A DNA stretch of 60,066 nucleotides, from contig DVKZ01000136.1 of the NCBI GenBank assembly GCA_018715775.1, positions 1 through 60,066 of the forward strand. The letters run 5' to 3'. A model generated the notes under the pieces. It did not search any database and was not told the origin of the DNA. It worked only from the letters and a program-made list of their open reading frames with translations. Position numbers and translations under genes: made by a program. The DNA is from Candidatus Fimousia stercorigallinarum. Lineage in GTDB: Bacteria > Bacillota > Clostridia > Lachnospirales > Lachnospiraceae. Shown piece by piece: positions 29,201-37,704 of the stretch; position 1 is the first letter of the stretch, and each line of letters opens with the position of its first letter.

Positions 29201-29265
29201 TTCGGAACACTGTGTGCCCATACAGCATTGTTGAAAGAATATACAAAGATGCAGGAGGATTGAAA

Positions 29266-30516
29266 ATGAAAATAGAGGCAGATGAAATAAAAAAAGCTGC
29301 AGACGCTCTCCGCTCACAACTCCGGCAGGATCGGCGTTACCTGCACCGGTGTCCGGAAATAGGAACCGAACTTCCACGGACAAGTGCTTACATCAGACAG
29401 CGCCTGGATGATATGGGAATCCGCTGGAAACGATGTGGCGGCGAGCTTCCGAAAAAAATGACAAAAGATTATATGACAGCCGGATTTCCACGCATGGAAC
29501 GGGCAACCGGCGTAACCGCAACAATCGGACACGGAAATCCCTGTATTCTGCTGCGGGCGGATATGGATGCACTTCCGATCAAAGAAGACAACCGGCTATC
29601 TTTCCGCGCAGACGGCCCTTACTCCCATATGTGCGGCCATGACAGCCATGCTGCCATGCTTTTAGGAGCTGCACGGATTTTAAAGGAACATGAAAAGGAA
29701 CTGAAGGGCACGGTCAAACTGATGTTCCAGCCGGGCGAAGAGACCGGAGCCGGAGCAAAGTTAATGATTGATGCCGGTATTTTAAAGGATCCTGTGCCGG
29801 ATGCAGCATTTGCGATCCACGTACAGCCGGGGGAATTTACGGGAACCGCTGACTATACGATTGGCGTAAATTCTGCTTCTTTGGATACCTTTATTTTAAA
29901 GATCAAAGGAAAAGGCGGCCACAGCTCACAACCTCAGTTTTGTGTAGATCCGCTAATGATCATGAACCAGGTATATCAGGCAGTCAATCTCCTGGCAACA
30001 AGAGAAGCAGATCCTGCTGCAATGGCAGCGCTTACCTGCGGAGTTGCGAAAGGTGGCACTGCCGTTAATATCATTCCTGATCAGGCAGAGCTGCATATCG
30101 GTCTTCGGACGCTGAGCCCGGATACTGCAGCACATCTGACAAAGCGGATTCCGGAAATCATCGACCACTATGTAAAAGCATGGGGTGGAGACTACGAACT
30201 GACCGTTTTTCATACACCGTGTACAAATACCGATGAAACAATCTGCAGGCAGATGCTTCCTCACATCGGTGAGATCACAGGGATGGACAGGCTCCATAAG
30301 GTCCCTGCGATGACAGCAACCGAAGATTTTGGCTATGTGACTGAACAGATTCCGTCGATGTTTTTATTTCTGGGAGCCGGAAAGCCGGGAAATGCCCCTC
30401 TGCACAGCCCTCAAATGATATTAGATGAAGATGTGCTGCCAACAGGTGCAGCAATATATGCCAATGTGGCAATGCAGTGGCTGAATGAAGCAGCTGTGAA
30501 GGGAGGAAACGATTAA
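29266..30516 (+). CDS. M20-family metallopeptidase/amidohydrolase (hippurate hydrolase-like)
   Basis: A 416-residue dinuclear-metal enzyme that splits N-acyl amino acids or small peptides. Metal-site motifs: LRADMDALPI (96-105), MCGHDSHAAM (122-131), FQPGEETGAG (154-163), FAIHVQPG near residue 180, and the late His in PLHSPQM. The dimerisation domain lies at about 200-310. The start at 29266 has AGGAGG seven bases upstream. It is followed after one base by a YfcC-type transporter, so import and hydrolysis of a conjugated amino acid or dipeptide is the likely job. It is divergent from the amidohydrolase operon. Confidence 0.9.
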   Translation: MKIEADEIKKAADALRSQLRQDRRYLHRCPEIGTELPRTSAYIRQRLDDMGIRWKRCGGELPKKMTKDYMTAGFPRMERATGVTATIGHGNPCILLRADMDALPIKEDNRLSFRADGPYSHMCGHDSHAAMLLGAARILKEHEKELKGTVKLMFQPGEETGAGAKLMIDAGILKDPVPDAAFAIHVQPGEFTGTADYTIGVNSASLDTFILKIKGKGGHSSQPQFCVDPLMIMNQVYQAVNLLATREADPAAMAALTCGVAKGGTAVNIIPDQAELHIGLRTLSPDTAAHLTKRIPEIIDHYVKAWGGDYELTVFHTPCTNTDETICRQMLPHIGEITGMDRLHKVPAMTATEDFGYVTEQIPSMFLFLGAGKPGNAPLHSPQMILDEDVLPTGAAIYANVAMQWLNEAAVKGGND

Positions 30517-30517
30517 A

Positions 30518-31918
30518 ATGAAAACGAACAAGAAATCATCCACAGGATTTCAGATGCCCCATGTATTTATCATTCTGCTGATCATCATGTTGTTTGTAGT
30601 GGTGCTTTCCTATATTGTTCCGAGTGGTTCTTATGAACGGCTCACGAATGAAGCCGGAATATCGGTCATCGACCCGGATACATTCCAATATGTGGAAAAT
30701 GAAAATCCTATCCGTTTTTTGAATTATTTTGAAGCGGTTTATAACGGTTTTGTAAACGGCGCAACGATCATGGGAACTTTGTTTATCAGCTCCGGCGTTA
30801 TCTATCTGCTGGAAGTCTCCGGTGCATTCGGAGCTGGGATCAACGCAATCCTGAAGAAGACAAAAGGAAAAGAGTTCTCCGTTGTCTGCATTTTTTATAC
30901 GATTTTTGTTATCTTTGGCGTTTTAGGATATGGCGAAGCCGCTTATCCATTCTATCCGCTGGCAGTTACCATCGGATTTGCCCTCGGATATGACCGGATG
31001 GTCGGAACGGCTCTGGCAATCGTCGGAAGTACGGTTGGATTTACCTCCGGTCTTATGAATACCTTTACGACCGGCGTTGCTCAACAGATCGTCGGATTGC
31101 CGCTGTTTTCCGGAATCGGCTATCGTACCATCGGTCTGATCATCTTTTACCTGATCGGCCTGTTCGGACTCTACCGCTATTGCCGTAAGATCAAGCAGGA
31201 TCCTTCGGCCAGTCTGTTGAGTGACGAATATCTCAATCATAACGCGGAAACACAGACTTCCGATATGGCAGAAATGAACATCCGCCACGCACTGGGACTG
31301 TTTGTATTCCTTGCGATCATCGTCATTCAGGGTTACGGCTGCATCCGTCTTGGATGGTCCTTCCCACAGATCGCTGCGATTTATCTGATCATGGGAGTTT
31401 TACTGACGATCATCTTCCGTTTCCATCCAAACGAAGCATGTCAGCTTTTTTGCACTGGTGCTGTCCGCGTATTTGCTGCAGCCTTTGCAGTCGGAATGGC
31501 GCAGGCTGTTGTCGTTTTACTGAACCAGGCATGTATTATGGATACGATCGTCCACGGCATGTCCATCTTACTGGAAAATAAAAGCGCTGTCCTTGCGCTG
31601 TTTATCATCTTCGTATTTGTCACTCTCTTTAACTTCCTGGTTGTATCCGGAAGCGGAAAGGCCGTTATCATTATGCCGATCCTGCAGCCGCTTGGAGATA
31701 TTCTCCACATTAACCAGCAAGTACTGGTGCTTGCTTATCAATACGGAGACGGTATTACAAACAGCTTCTGGCCAGGCAGTTCTCTCGTCCAGCTTTCCAT
31801 GTGCGGTGTTGATTATGGAACATGGATCAAGTTCTGCTGGAAAATTTATCTGTCACTGATCGTCAGTGCTTTCATTCTGATCATGATCTCTTATCAGATC
31901 GGATACGGACCATTCTAA
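30518..31918 (+). CDS. YfcC-family transporter (ion transporter superfamily)
   Basis: A 466-residue membrane protein with about 12 helices. The family start FQMPHVFIILLIIMLFVVVL-SYIVPSGSYER is present, with the loop VSGSGKAVIIMPILQPLGD and the late helix segment DGITNSFWPGSSLVQLSMCG. YfcC proteins belong to the DcuC/AbgT-like ion transporter superfamily and are thought to carry peptides, arginine/ornithine or carboxylates; specificity is unproven. The start is one base after the M20 stop, with GGGAGG inside the end of that gene. The pair probably imports and cleaves the same compound. Confidence 0.88.
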   Translation: MKTNKKSSTGFQMPHVFIILLIIMLFVVVLSYIVPSGSYERLTNEAGISVIDPDTFQYVENENPIRFLNYFEAVYNGFVNGATIMGTLFISSGVIYLLEVSGAFGAGINAILKKTKGKEFSVVCIFYTIFVIFGVLGYGEAAYPFYPLAVTIGFALGYDRMVGTALAIVGSTVGFTSGLMNTFTTGVAQQIVGLPLFSGIGYRTIGLIIFYLIGLFGLYRYCRKIKQDPSASLLSDEYLNHNAETQTSDMAEMNIRHALGLFVFLAIIVIQGYGCIRLGWSFPQIAAIYLIMGVLLTIIFRFHPNEACQLFCTGAVRVFAAAFAVGMAQAVVVLLNQACIMDTIVHGMSILLENKSAVLALFIIFVFVTLFNFLVVSGSGKAVIIMPILQPLGDILHINQQVLVLAYQYGDGITNSFWPGSSLVQLSMCGVDYGTWIKFCWKIYLSLIVSAFILIMISYQIGYGPF

Positions 31919-31937
31919 ACAATTGTAATAGATTCTA

Positions 31938-31995
31938 AAAAATCCGCTGGAAAGCAGAGGGAAGTTCAACCCCATCTGTTTTACAGCGGTTTTTG
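31938..31995. terminator. Bidirectional terminator between yfcC-like and DUF1294 genes
   Basis: AAAAATCCGCTG at the left and CAGCGGTTTTT at the right form the outer stem, with an inner weaker pairing (CAGAGGG / CCCCATCTG). A and T runs flank it on both sides, so it can serve the convergent genes. Confidence 0.75.
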
Positions 31996-32262
31996 CTAGA
32001 TCCATAAATACAGAAAATATCCGACTGCTATCTGGATCACTAAAATGACCGGAACTCCGATCATAAATTTTTTATGCTTTGTTTTATGACGGAACAGATT
32101 CATGCCGCAAAATGCTCCCAGGCTTCCTCCGATCACGGCGGATAAGATCAGCGTTGCTTCAGAAATCCTCCAGCGGTTATGCTTTGCTTTCCATTTATCG
32201 AGTCCATAGAGACAAAATGCCACAACATTGATCACCAAAAGATAGATATATAAAAATTTCAT
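31996..32262 (-). CDS. DUF1294 small membrane protein
   Basis: An 88-residue protein with three hydrophobic helices and the DUF1294 core: CLYGLDKWKAKHNRWRISEA, GGSLGAFCGMNLFRHKTKH-KKF. Function unknown across the family. The start at 32262 has AAGGAG six bases upstream; earlier in-frame ATGs lie on or before that site. It is the last gene of a minus-strand run after panF and a 59-residue membrane protein. Confidence 0.85.
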   Translation of the reverse strand: MKFLYIYLLVINVVAFCLYGLDKWKAKHNRWRISEATLILSAVIGGSLGAFCGMNLFRHKTKHKKFMIGVPVILVIQIAVGYFLYLWI

Positions 32263-32298
32263 CATGCGCTCCTTTTTCATGTTTATCGTTTTTTATGA

Positions 32299-32478
32299 CT
32301 ATTCCTGATCTTCAAAGGCTTTAAAAAAATTCACCACACTCCATATCAGAAGAATACAGCCGGAAAGCACAAAGCGCATTTCAAACTCCTGCATGATCAC
32401 CATGCCAAAGCAGATAATCGTTAAGATCATTGTAAGAACAGCCATAATAAAGCATCTCTTATCTTTTATATGTTTCAT
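32299..32478 (-). CDS. Short membrane protein of 59 residues downstream of panF
   Basis: Translation of 32478 to 32299 gives an uninterrupted 59-residue reading frame starting MKHIKDKRCFIMAVLTMILT and ending FKAFEDQE. It has two hydrophobic segments (CFIMAVLTMILTIICFGMVI and MRFVLSGCILLIWSVV) and charged ends, as in a real two-helix membrane protein. A GGAGACAGG ribosome site lies just upstream. The gene starts 20 bp after the panF stop and ends 36 bp before DUF1294 on the same strand. No family recognised. Confidence 0.6.
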   Translation of the reverse strand: MKHIKDKRCFIMAVLTMILTIICFGMVIMQEFEMRFVLSGCILLIWSVVNFFKAFEDQE

Positions 32479-32498
32479 AGTCCTGTCTCCGATCTTAT

Positions 32499-33986
32499 TT
32501 ATTCACAAAAGTATACGCCGAGAACCTTTTTATCCACATCTCTACCTGCATAAGATCCAACGATCATACAGATCAGGGATACGATGATTCCCAATAGGAT
32601 CTGATGGATTTCCATGATCCGAAAACCAAACAGCATTGTCAGACAGTATACGATCGTTCCACCTGCCATCGACCAGATCGCACCGGTTTTATTCGCTTTT
32701 TTCCAAAACATTCCGAGAACAAATACCCACAAGAACGCTGTTTCCAGTCCTCCGAACGCAAACATATTGATCTTCCAGATCACGTTTGGCGGATTGATCG
32801 AAATCAGAAATATGGCAAGTCCCAAAATCAGGGTACAGAGCTGACTGAGCATACTCGTTTTTTTCTCCGAAATCTGCTGTCTGCGTTTTTCTTTTTCATA
32901 CATATAAATGTCCTTTATAATGGAAGAAGTAGCTGTCAGAAGCAGAGAAGAAATCGTCGATATAGATGCTGCGATCGGTCCGATGATCGTAATTCCCGCT
33001 ACCAGCGGAGACAGCGAACGCACAATTGCCAACGGCATAATGTTATCCACGCTGTTTCCATAATCAGCCAGAGTTCCGGTCAAGACACCCTGTGATAATA
33101 CACCGATAAAGTTCATTCCGACATTCATTGCTCCAATCACGATCGTTCCAATGATAATGGCGCGATGAAGCGATTTTGTATCTTTGTATGTCAGACAGCG
33201 CACAACCGACTGCGGCAGTCCCACAGTAAAGATTCCGACCAGCATCCACTGGGAAATATATAAAGTATACGGCATATTGCCTCCGGACAATGGTTCTAAC
33301 AATTCCGGCCGGCGCTCTGTGATCTGTTCCATGATCGACGCATAACCGCCGCCGGCTTTTAAGATCCCGATTAAGAGGATGACCATACCGATCAACATCG
33401 CTACCGCACAAAGAGCATCCGTAACTGCAACCCCGCGAAAACCTCCTACCGCCGTATAAATAACAACGACAACGCCGAATACGAGCAGTCCGATCACATA
33501 AGAATATCCGGTCACCGCTTCAAATAATTTTGCCCCTCCTACAAACTGCGCTACCATCGTAGCGGAGAAGAATAGCACTATAATGATCGCTGACAGATTT
33601 GCCAGCATGTCCGACTGATACCGGTGGCGGATCACATCAATAACCGTTACTGCATCAATCTTTCGGGAAACGATAGCCATCTTCTTACCAAGAATCCCCA
33701 AAACAAGAAACAACGCCGTAACCTGAATAACCGACATATAGATCCATCCAAATCCAATGTCCCATGCCTGCCCCGGTCCCCCGACAAAAGAGCTTACTGA
33801 ACTGTAGGTTGCAACAGTTGTCATTGCAAGCACAAAACCGCCCAGACTTCTGGAACCGGTAAAATACTCATTCAGAAAATTTCCGGATCCTTTGCGGGCC
33901 GCAACGCTTCTCAAATAAATACTGACTGCCAGCATCGCCATCATAAACAGGAATACCGGCAGTAATCCTAAAATATTTCCACTCAT
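32499..33986 (-). CDS. panF: Sodium:solute symporter, PanF (pantothenate) type
   Basis: A 495-residue SSSF-family sodium symporter with about 13 helices. The PanF-like segments FTGSRSLGGFVLAMTTVATY, SSVSSFVGGPGQAWDIGFGW, AVGGFRGVAVTDALCAVAM and GPIAASISTISSLLLTATSS are present. The presence of a YhdT gene directly upstream (ATGA overlap) is the usual genomic signature of panF, so pantothenate uptake with Na+ is the best call. It lies downstream of kdpDE with its own promoter before yhdT. A different carboxylate substrate is possible. Confidence 0.88.
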   Translation of the reverse strand: MSGNILGLLPVFLFMMAMLAVSIYLRSVAARKGSGNFLNEYFTGSRSLGGFVLAMTTVATYSSVSSFVGGPGQAWDIGFGWIYMSVIQVTALFLVLGILGKKMAIVSRKIDAVTVIDVIRHRYQSDMLANLSAIIIVLFFSATMVAQFVGGAKLFEAVTGYSYVIGLLVFGVVVVIYTAVGGFRGVAVTDALCAVAMLIGMVILLIGILKAGGGYASIMEQITERRPELLEPLSGGNMPYTLYISQWMLVGIFTVGLPQSVVRCLTYKDTKSLHRAIIIGTIVIGAMNVGMNFIGVLSQGVLTGTLADYGNSVDNIMPLAIVRSLSPLVAGITIIGPIAASISTISSLLLTATSSIIKDIYMYEKEKRRQQISEKKTSMLSQLCTLILGLAIFLISINPPNVIWKINMFAFGGLETAFLWVFVLGMFWKKANKTGAIWSMAGGTIVYCLTMLFGFRIMEIHQILLGIIVSLICMIVGSYAGRDVDKKVLGVYFCE

Positions 33987-34237
33987 TCTTTTTCATCCTC
34001 ATCTTCTAAACTAAAATCTTTAAACACTTTTTTGATCATCCAGACTACCATAACGACTGAAAATAACCATGTGCCAATACATCCGGTAATCGCCCATAAC
34101 GGCGTGTGATATACCGTAATATCCAGACGGCTGACACCAAAACCGGCGACGATCCAGAAGATGATCAGCACGATCAGTCCGATCACGCAGACGGCAGCTT
34201 CTTTCTTAATCTGCCGGTACTTTTCTTTTAAACTCAT
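33983..34237 (-). CDS. yhdT: YhdT/DUF997 family membrane protein
   Basis: An 84-residue two-helix membrane protein (VCVIGLIVLIIFWIVAGFGV and GCIGTWLFSVVMVVWMIKKV) with the family core FGVSRLDITVYHTPLWA. YhdT proteins are encoded next to panF in many bacteria and are thought to be an accessory subunit of the symporter. It overlaps panF by four bases (ATGA) and ends in an acidic tail. Confidence 0.88.
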   Translation of the reverse strand: MSLKEKYRQIKKEAAVCVIGLIVLIIFWIVAGFGVSRLDITVYHTPLWAITGCIGTWLFSVVMVVWMIKKVFKDFSLEDEDEKE

Positions 34238-34293
34238 TTTTTCCTCACTTTCCTTTCTCTTTTCCTTTAAAAAGTTGTTTTTCTTTCCTATAA

Positions 34294-34322
34294 AATATAC
34301 AGTTTTCCGTAAAAATAATCAA
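34294..34322 (-). promoter_or_regulatory. Promoter of yhdT-panF
   Basis: Minus strand: -35 TTGATT (34322-34317), 17-bp spacer, -10 TATATT (34299-34294). The -35 overlaps the kdpE stop codon, so yhdT-panF can be transcribed separately from kdpDE. Confidence 0.6.
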
Positions 34323-35029
34323 CCTTCTTCTCGGTCAATTCGAAGCATTCGATACCCGATGCCGATATGCGTTTGAATATATTTCGGAGAACCGGGTGCT
34401 TTTTCGAGTTTTTTGCGCAGCGTCGCCATAAATACCCTTAAAGAACCGACATCACTCTCCAGGCTTCTACCCCAGACGTTTTGAAGAATAAATTTATGGG
34501 TTAATACTTTTCCGGTATTCTGTGCCAACAAGCACAGCAGCTTATACTCAATCGGAGTTAACCGCATTTCTTCCCCGCACAGATACGCACATCGTTTCGC
34601 ATAATCAATCCGAAGCTGTCCATTTTCATATACTGCTTCCTGTGAAATCGTGTTTTGCATAAGAGCCAGTCTGCGCTGTGTTACCCTTAGCCGTGCAAGA
34701 AGTTCTTCCACGGAAAACGGTTTCGTCAGATAGTCATCTGCTCCGGCGTCCAATGCATCAATCTTATCGCTGTCTTCACTTCGTGCACTGATCACAATGA
34801 TCGGAACATTCGACCATTCCCTGATCCTCCGAATCACTTCTACACCGTCAATATCCGGCAGACCAAGATCCAGCAGGATAATATCCGGATTATGAGACGC
34901 TGCCTCCATCACGGCTCCCTCTCCAGAAGCCGTCGCTAAAAATCCATATTCATGTGCTTTCAATGTTGTCGTGATCAGATTCCGTATCGGTGCATCATCT
35001 TCTACCACTAATATTTGAAATTTACTCAT
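34319..35029 (-). CDS. kdpE: Response regulator, OmpR/KdpE family
   Basis: A 236-residue two-domain regulator. The receiver has the acidic pair in VVEDDAP, phospho-acceptor Asp in IILLDLGLPDIDG, and the Thr/Lys switch in ISARSEDSDKIDALDAGADD / TKPFSVEELLAR. The winged-helix output domain (EMRLTPIEYKLLCLLAQNTG, VGSLRVFMATLRKKLEK) matches KdpE. The start at 35029 overlaps the kdpD stop by eight bases and removes an upstream in-frame extension that lies inside kdpD. No kdpFABC potassium pump genes are in this window; the neighbours are yhdT-panF. Confidence 0.9.
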   Translation of the reverse strand: MSKFQILVVEDDAPIRNLITTTLKAHEYGFLATASGEGAVMEAASHNPDIILLDLGLPDIDGVEVIRRIREWSNVPIIVISARSEDSDKIDALDAGADDYLTKPFSVEELLARLRVTQRRLALMQNTISQEAVYENGQLRIDYAKRCAYLCGEEMRLTPIEYKLLCLLAQNTGKVLTHKFILQNVWGRSLESDVGSLRVFMATLRKKLEKAPGSPKYIQTHIGIGYRMLRIDREEG

Positions 35030-37616
35030 ACTCAGGTACCTCCTCAAGCGGAAGAGTAAAACAAAATACCGCTCCCTGCGGATCATTATCCAGTACTTCG
35101 ATCGTGCCTCCATGCGCTTCTATGATCGTTTTGCACAGATAAAGACCCAGTCCGAGGCTGCGGCGATTATCCGGTATTTTATGATTGCCACAATAAAACT
35201 TATCAAAAATCCTTTCCTTTTCCTCATCCGGTATGCCATTTCCGGTATCCGCGATCCTCACTTCTGCCATCTCACCGCTTCTGACCGCAGTGATCGTAAT
35301 CGGCGTTCCGGGTTTCGTATATTTGATTGCATTGTCAATGATATTGATGATTACCTGCATTACCAGACGGACATCGGCCCGCACCAGCATCAGATCATCT
35401 TCACAAGAAAATGAAAGCGGATGGTGATCATTTTTCCGATTCATATGCTGCACGGATTCTTCCAAAATCTCACTCAACAGCTCTACCGTAGTCTGAAGCG
35501 TCATACGCCCCTCTTCAATCCTTGTCGCATATAAGAGATTTTCCACGAGATTGATCAGCCACATGGCATCATCGTAAATATCCGAATAAATCTGCAGTTT
35601 CGTCTCCTCATCAAAACTGTTGCCATTGCTCATAAGATTGCTCGCGTTGCCGGAGATCGTCGTGAGGGGCGTACGAAGGTCGTGAGAAATCGTGCGAAGC
35701 AGATTCGCACGCAGCTGTTCACTCTCTGCAAGCACAGCCGCCGCTTCTTTTTCCATCGCATTTTTTTCATTTTCCAGTGCCAAAGCTGCTTCTCCAAGGA
35801 TGGAAAGCAAAATGCTATATTCCGAAGCATCTAAAGGATCTTCTTCCACTTCAATGCCGACAACTCCATACACCCGTTCATTGACGCGCAACGCCAGGTA
35901 CAGATATCGCGCCTCTGACAGAGTATCTGTTGTCGCCCCGGCAGAGTGATTGTTTTTCAAAACCCATTCTGCAGTGGCTAGTTCCTCTTTTCCCTTGTAA
36001 GTGCCGTCTGCCCCGGACTCTTCTTCATAAAACAGGTACGGCTCAGACAGTATTCCATCTCTATTTTCAAATAAAACGACATTTCTTCCGAGCAATTTCA
36101 TGATCTGTTCTCCGGCTGCGCGGATGATTTCCTCTTTTCCGGACGCTTTCGATAACATCTGATCCGTATCAAATAAAATCTTCGTCCGATATGCAATTTT
36201 CGCCGACTGCCCGGCCTGCTCTTTATATCGAAGTGCAAATGTCCCGGTAATATATGCCGTTAAAAACATGATCACAAAGGTAACCGGGTAGCCGGTATCA
36301 TAAGCAAGTAATGAAAATCGGGGCAGTGTAAATAAATAACTAAAGATAAATACGCTTGCAATTGAAGAAACCAGGCTGTAAATCCTACGGGATGTCAGGA
36401 TCGAGGTCAGCAGCACGCCTAATATATAAACCATGATAATGTTTGCATCGGTAAATCCCAGATAAAAAAATAAAATACTCAAAGCCGTAGCGCAGGCCAG
36501 GATTCCCGCACTCTTTGCAATATTTATTATAATACTTTTCTTGCGGTCTGCTTTCGATTTTTTCGGACGATATCCCTTATCCGTGCTAATATCCGGAATT
36601 ATATGGATATCCATATCCGGAACATAGCTCAGCAACTGTTCTGTCAGTGTCGGTTTTCCAAACAGATGCCGGCGGGTAACTGCACTTCTTCCCAAGACGA
36701 TTTTCGTTACACCCGAAAGTCTCGCAAATTCCGCAATCTGATACGGAACGTCCTCGCCATAAACCGTTTCGATATTCGCTCCGAGCTGATCCGCAAGTTT
36801 CCGATTATCATACAGCCGTTGTTTATCATCCGGCTCTGCGACGGAAAAATCCGGTGTTTCAACAAACAGAGCTGTAAACTGGCTATGGAATGCCCGTGCC
36901 ATTTTCGCCGCCGTACGTATGATCCTTGCATTAGATGGTGCGGAAGACAGACACGCCAATATGTGTTCATCGGTATGAAAACTGTTCCTGTCATTTCGTT
37001 CGGAACGACGTTTGATCCGGTCCGCACAGCGCCGAAAAGAAATCTCCCGCAGAGCAGACAGCTGCTCTAATGTCAGCTGTGAATGACTGTTTCTGATCAT
37101 TCTCTGCCTATTCATCAATTCCTGCGGCTCCATATCCAAAAATTCTACTTCATCCGCATCATCAAACACAAAATCCGGAATACGATCCCATCTATCTATA
37201 CCGGTGATCCATGTCACAGTATCATGCAGACTTTCAATATTTCCGACATTGACAGTCGTGTATACACTGATTCCTGCCTTTCGCAATTCATCGATATCCT
37301 GATAACGCATTCGATGTCGGCTGTTTTTCTCATTCGAATGTGCCAACTCGTCGATCAGGATCAGTTCCGGTTTTCTTGCCAGCACCTGATCAATCTCCAG
37401 TTCCCCGGTACAGTCTGTATGCAATTGTTCGAACTCTTTCAAGGAAGAACGCACCTGACAGTATGTATGCGGCGCAATATATCCGACCAGAACATCCATA
37501 CCTTCTGACTTTGCTGCCTTTGCCGCCTTCAGCATTGCCTGCGTCTTTCCCATTCCTTCCGCATAACTGAAAAAGATCTTCAGATGCCCTTTCCCCTTTT
37601 GCTGCTCCATGCTCAT
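35022..37616 (-). CDS. kdpD: Sensor histidine kinase KdpD
   Basis: An 864-residue kinase with the full KdpD order: N-terminal KdpD domain with a Walker-A-like GMGKTQAML (21-29) and ELILIDELAHSNEKNSRHRM; a Usp-type domain (about 215-340); four membrane helices (about 370-470); a GAF-like region; HisKA with phospho-acceptor His in RTISHDLRTPLTTISGN; and HATPase with NAIKYT and GLGLYLCKTIIEAHGG. It normally senses K+ and ionic strength and phosphorylates KdpE. It overlaps kdpE. An orphan KdpDE pair next to a sodium symporter is unusual. Confidence 0.93.
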   Translation of the reverse strand: MSMEQQKGKGHLKIFFSYAEGMGKTQAMLKAAKAAKSEGMDVLVGYIAPHTYCQVRSSLKEFEQLHTDCTGELEIDQVLARKPELILIDELAHSNEKNSRHRMRYQDIDELRKAGISVYTTVNVGNIESLHDTVTWITGIDRWDRIPDFVFDDADEVEFLDMEPQELMNRQRMIRNSHSQLTLEQLSALREISFRRCADRIKRRSERNDRNSFHTDEHILACLSSAPSNARIIRTAAKMARAFHSQFTALFVETPDFSVAEPDDKQRLYDNRKLADQLGANIETVYGEDVPYQIAEFARLSGVTKIVLGRSAVTRRHLFGKPTLTEQLLSYVPDMDIHIIPDISTDKGYRPKKSKADRKKSIIINIAKSAGILACATALSILFFYLGFTDANIIMVYILGVLLTSILTSRRIYSLVSSIASVFIFSYLFTLPRFSLLAYDTGYPVTFVIMFLTAYITGTFALRYKEQAGQSAKIAYRTKILFDTDQMLSKASGKEEIIRAAGEQIMKLLGRNVVLFENRDGILSEPYLFYEEESGADGTYKGKEELATAEWVLKNNHSAGATTDTLSEARYLYLALRVNERVYGVVGIEVEEDPLDASEYSILLSILGEAALALENEKNAMEKEAAAVLAESEQLRANLLRTISHDLRTPLTTISGNASNLMSNGNSFDEETKLQIYSDIYDDAMWLINLVENLLYATRIEEGRMTLQTTVELLSEILEESVQHMNRKNDHHPLSFSCEDDLMLVRADVRLVMQVIINIIDNAIKYTKPGTPITITAVRSGEMAEVRIADTGNGIPDEEKERIFDKFYCGNHKIPDNRRSLGLGLYLCKTIIEAHGGTIEVLDNDPQGAVFCFTLPLEEVPEYE

Positions 37617-37638
37617 GCCACCTCTTTTTTATTTACCT

Positions 37639-37691
37639 AAAAAGACAGTCCTAAAAGCCGATTTTTAAAGAATCCTGCTCCCTGACTGCCT
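37639..37691 (-). terminator. Weak terminator after the gntR gene
   Basis: AGGCAGTC (37691-37684) and GACTGTCT (37650-37643) pair in the minus-strand transcript across a long loop, followed by TTTTT. It lies between gntR (stop 37705) and kdpD, separating the two units. Confidence 0.45.
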
Positions 37692-37704
37692 GTTTTAATA
37701 CATT

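Noticed and set aside
29113..29265. T-box or known riboswitch before the M20 peptidase gene
   Set aside because: No T-box sequence, specifier loop or other class-defining motif; the leader before the hairpin is too short.
32499..37616. A complete kdp potassium-uptake operon
   Set aside because: Only kdpD and kdpE are present; the membrane gene downstream is a sodium:solute symporter (PanF type), not KdpA or KdpB.
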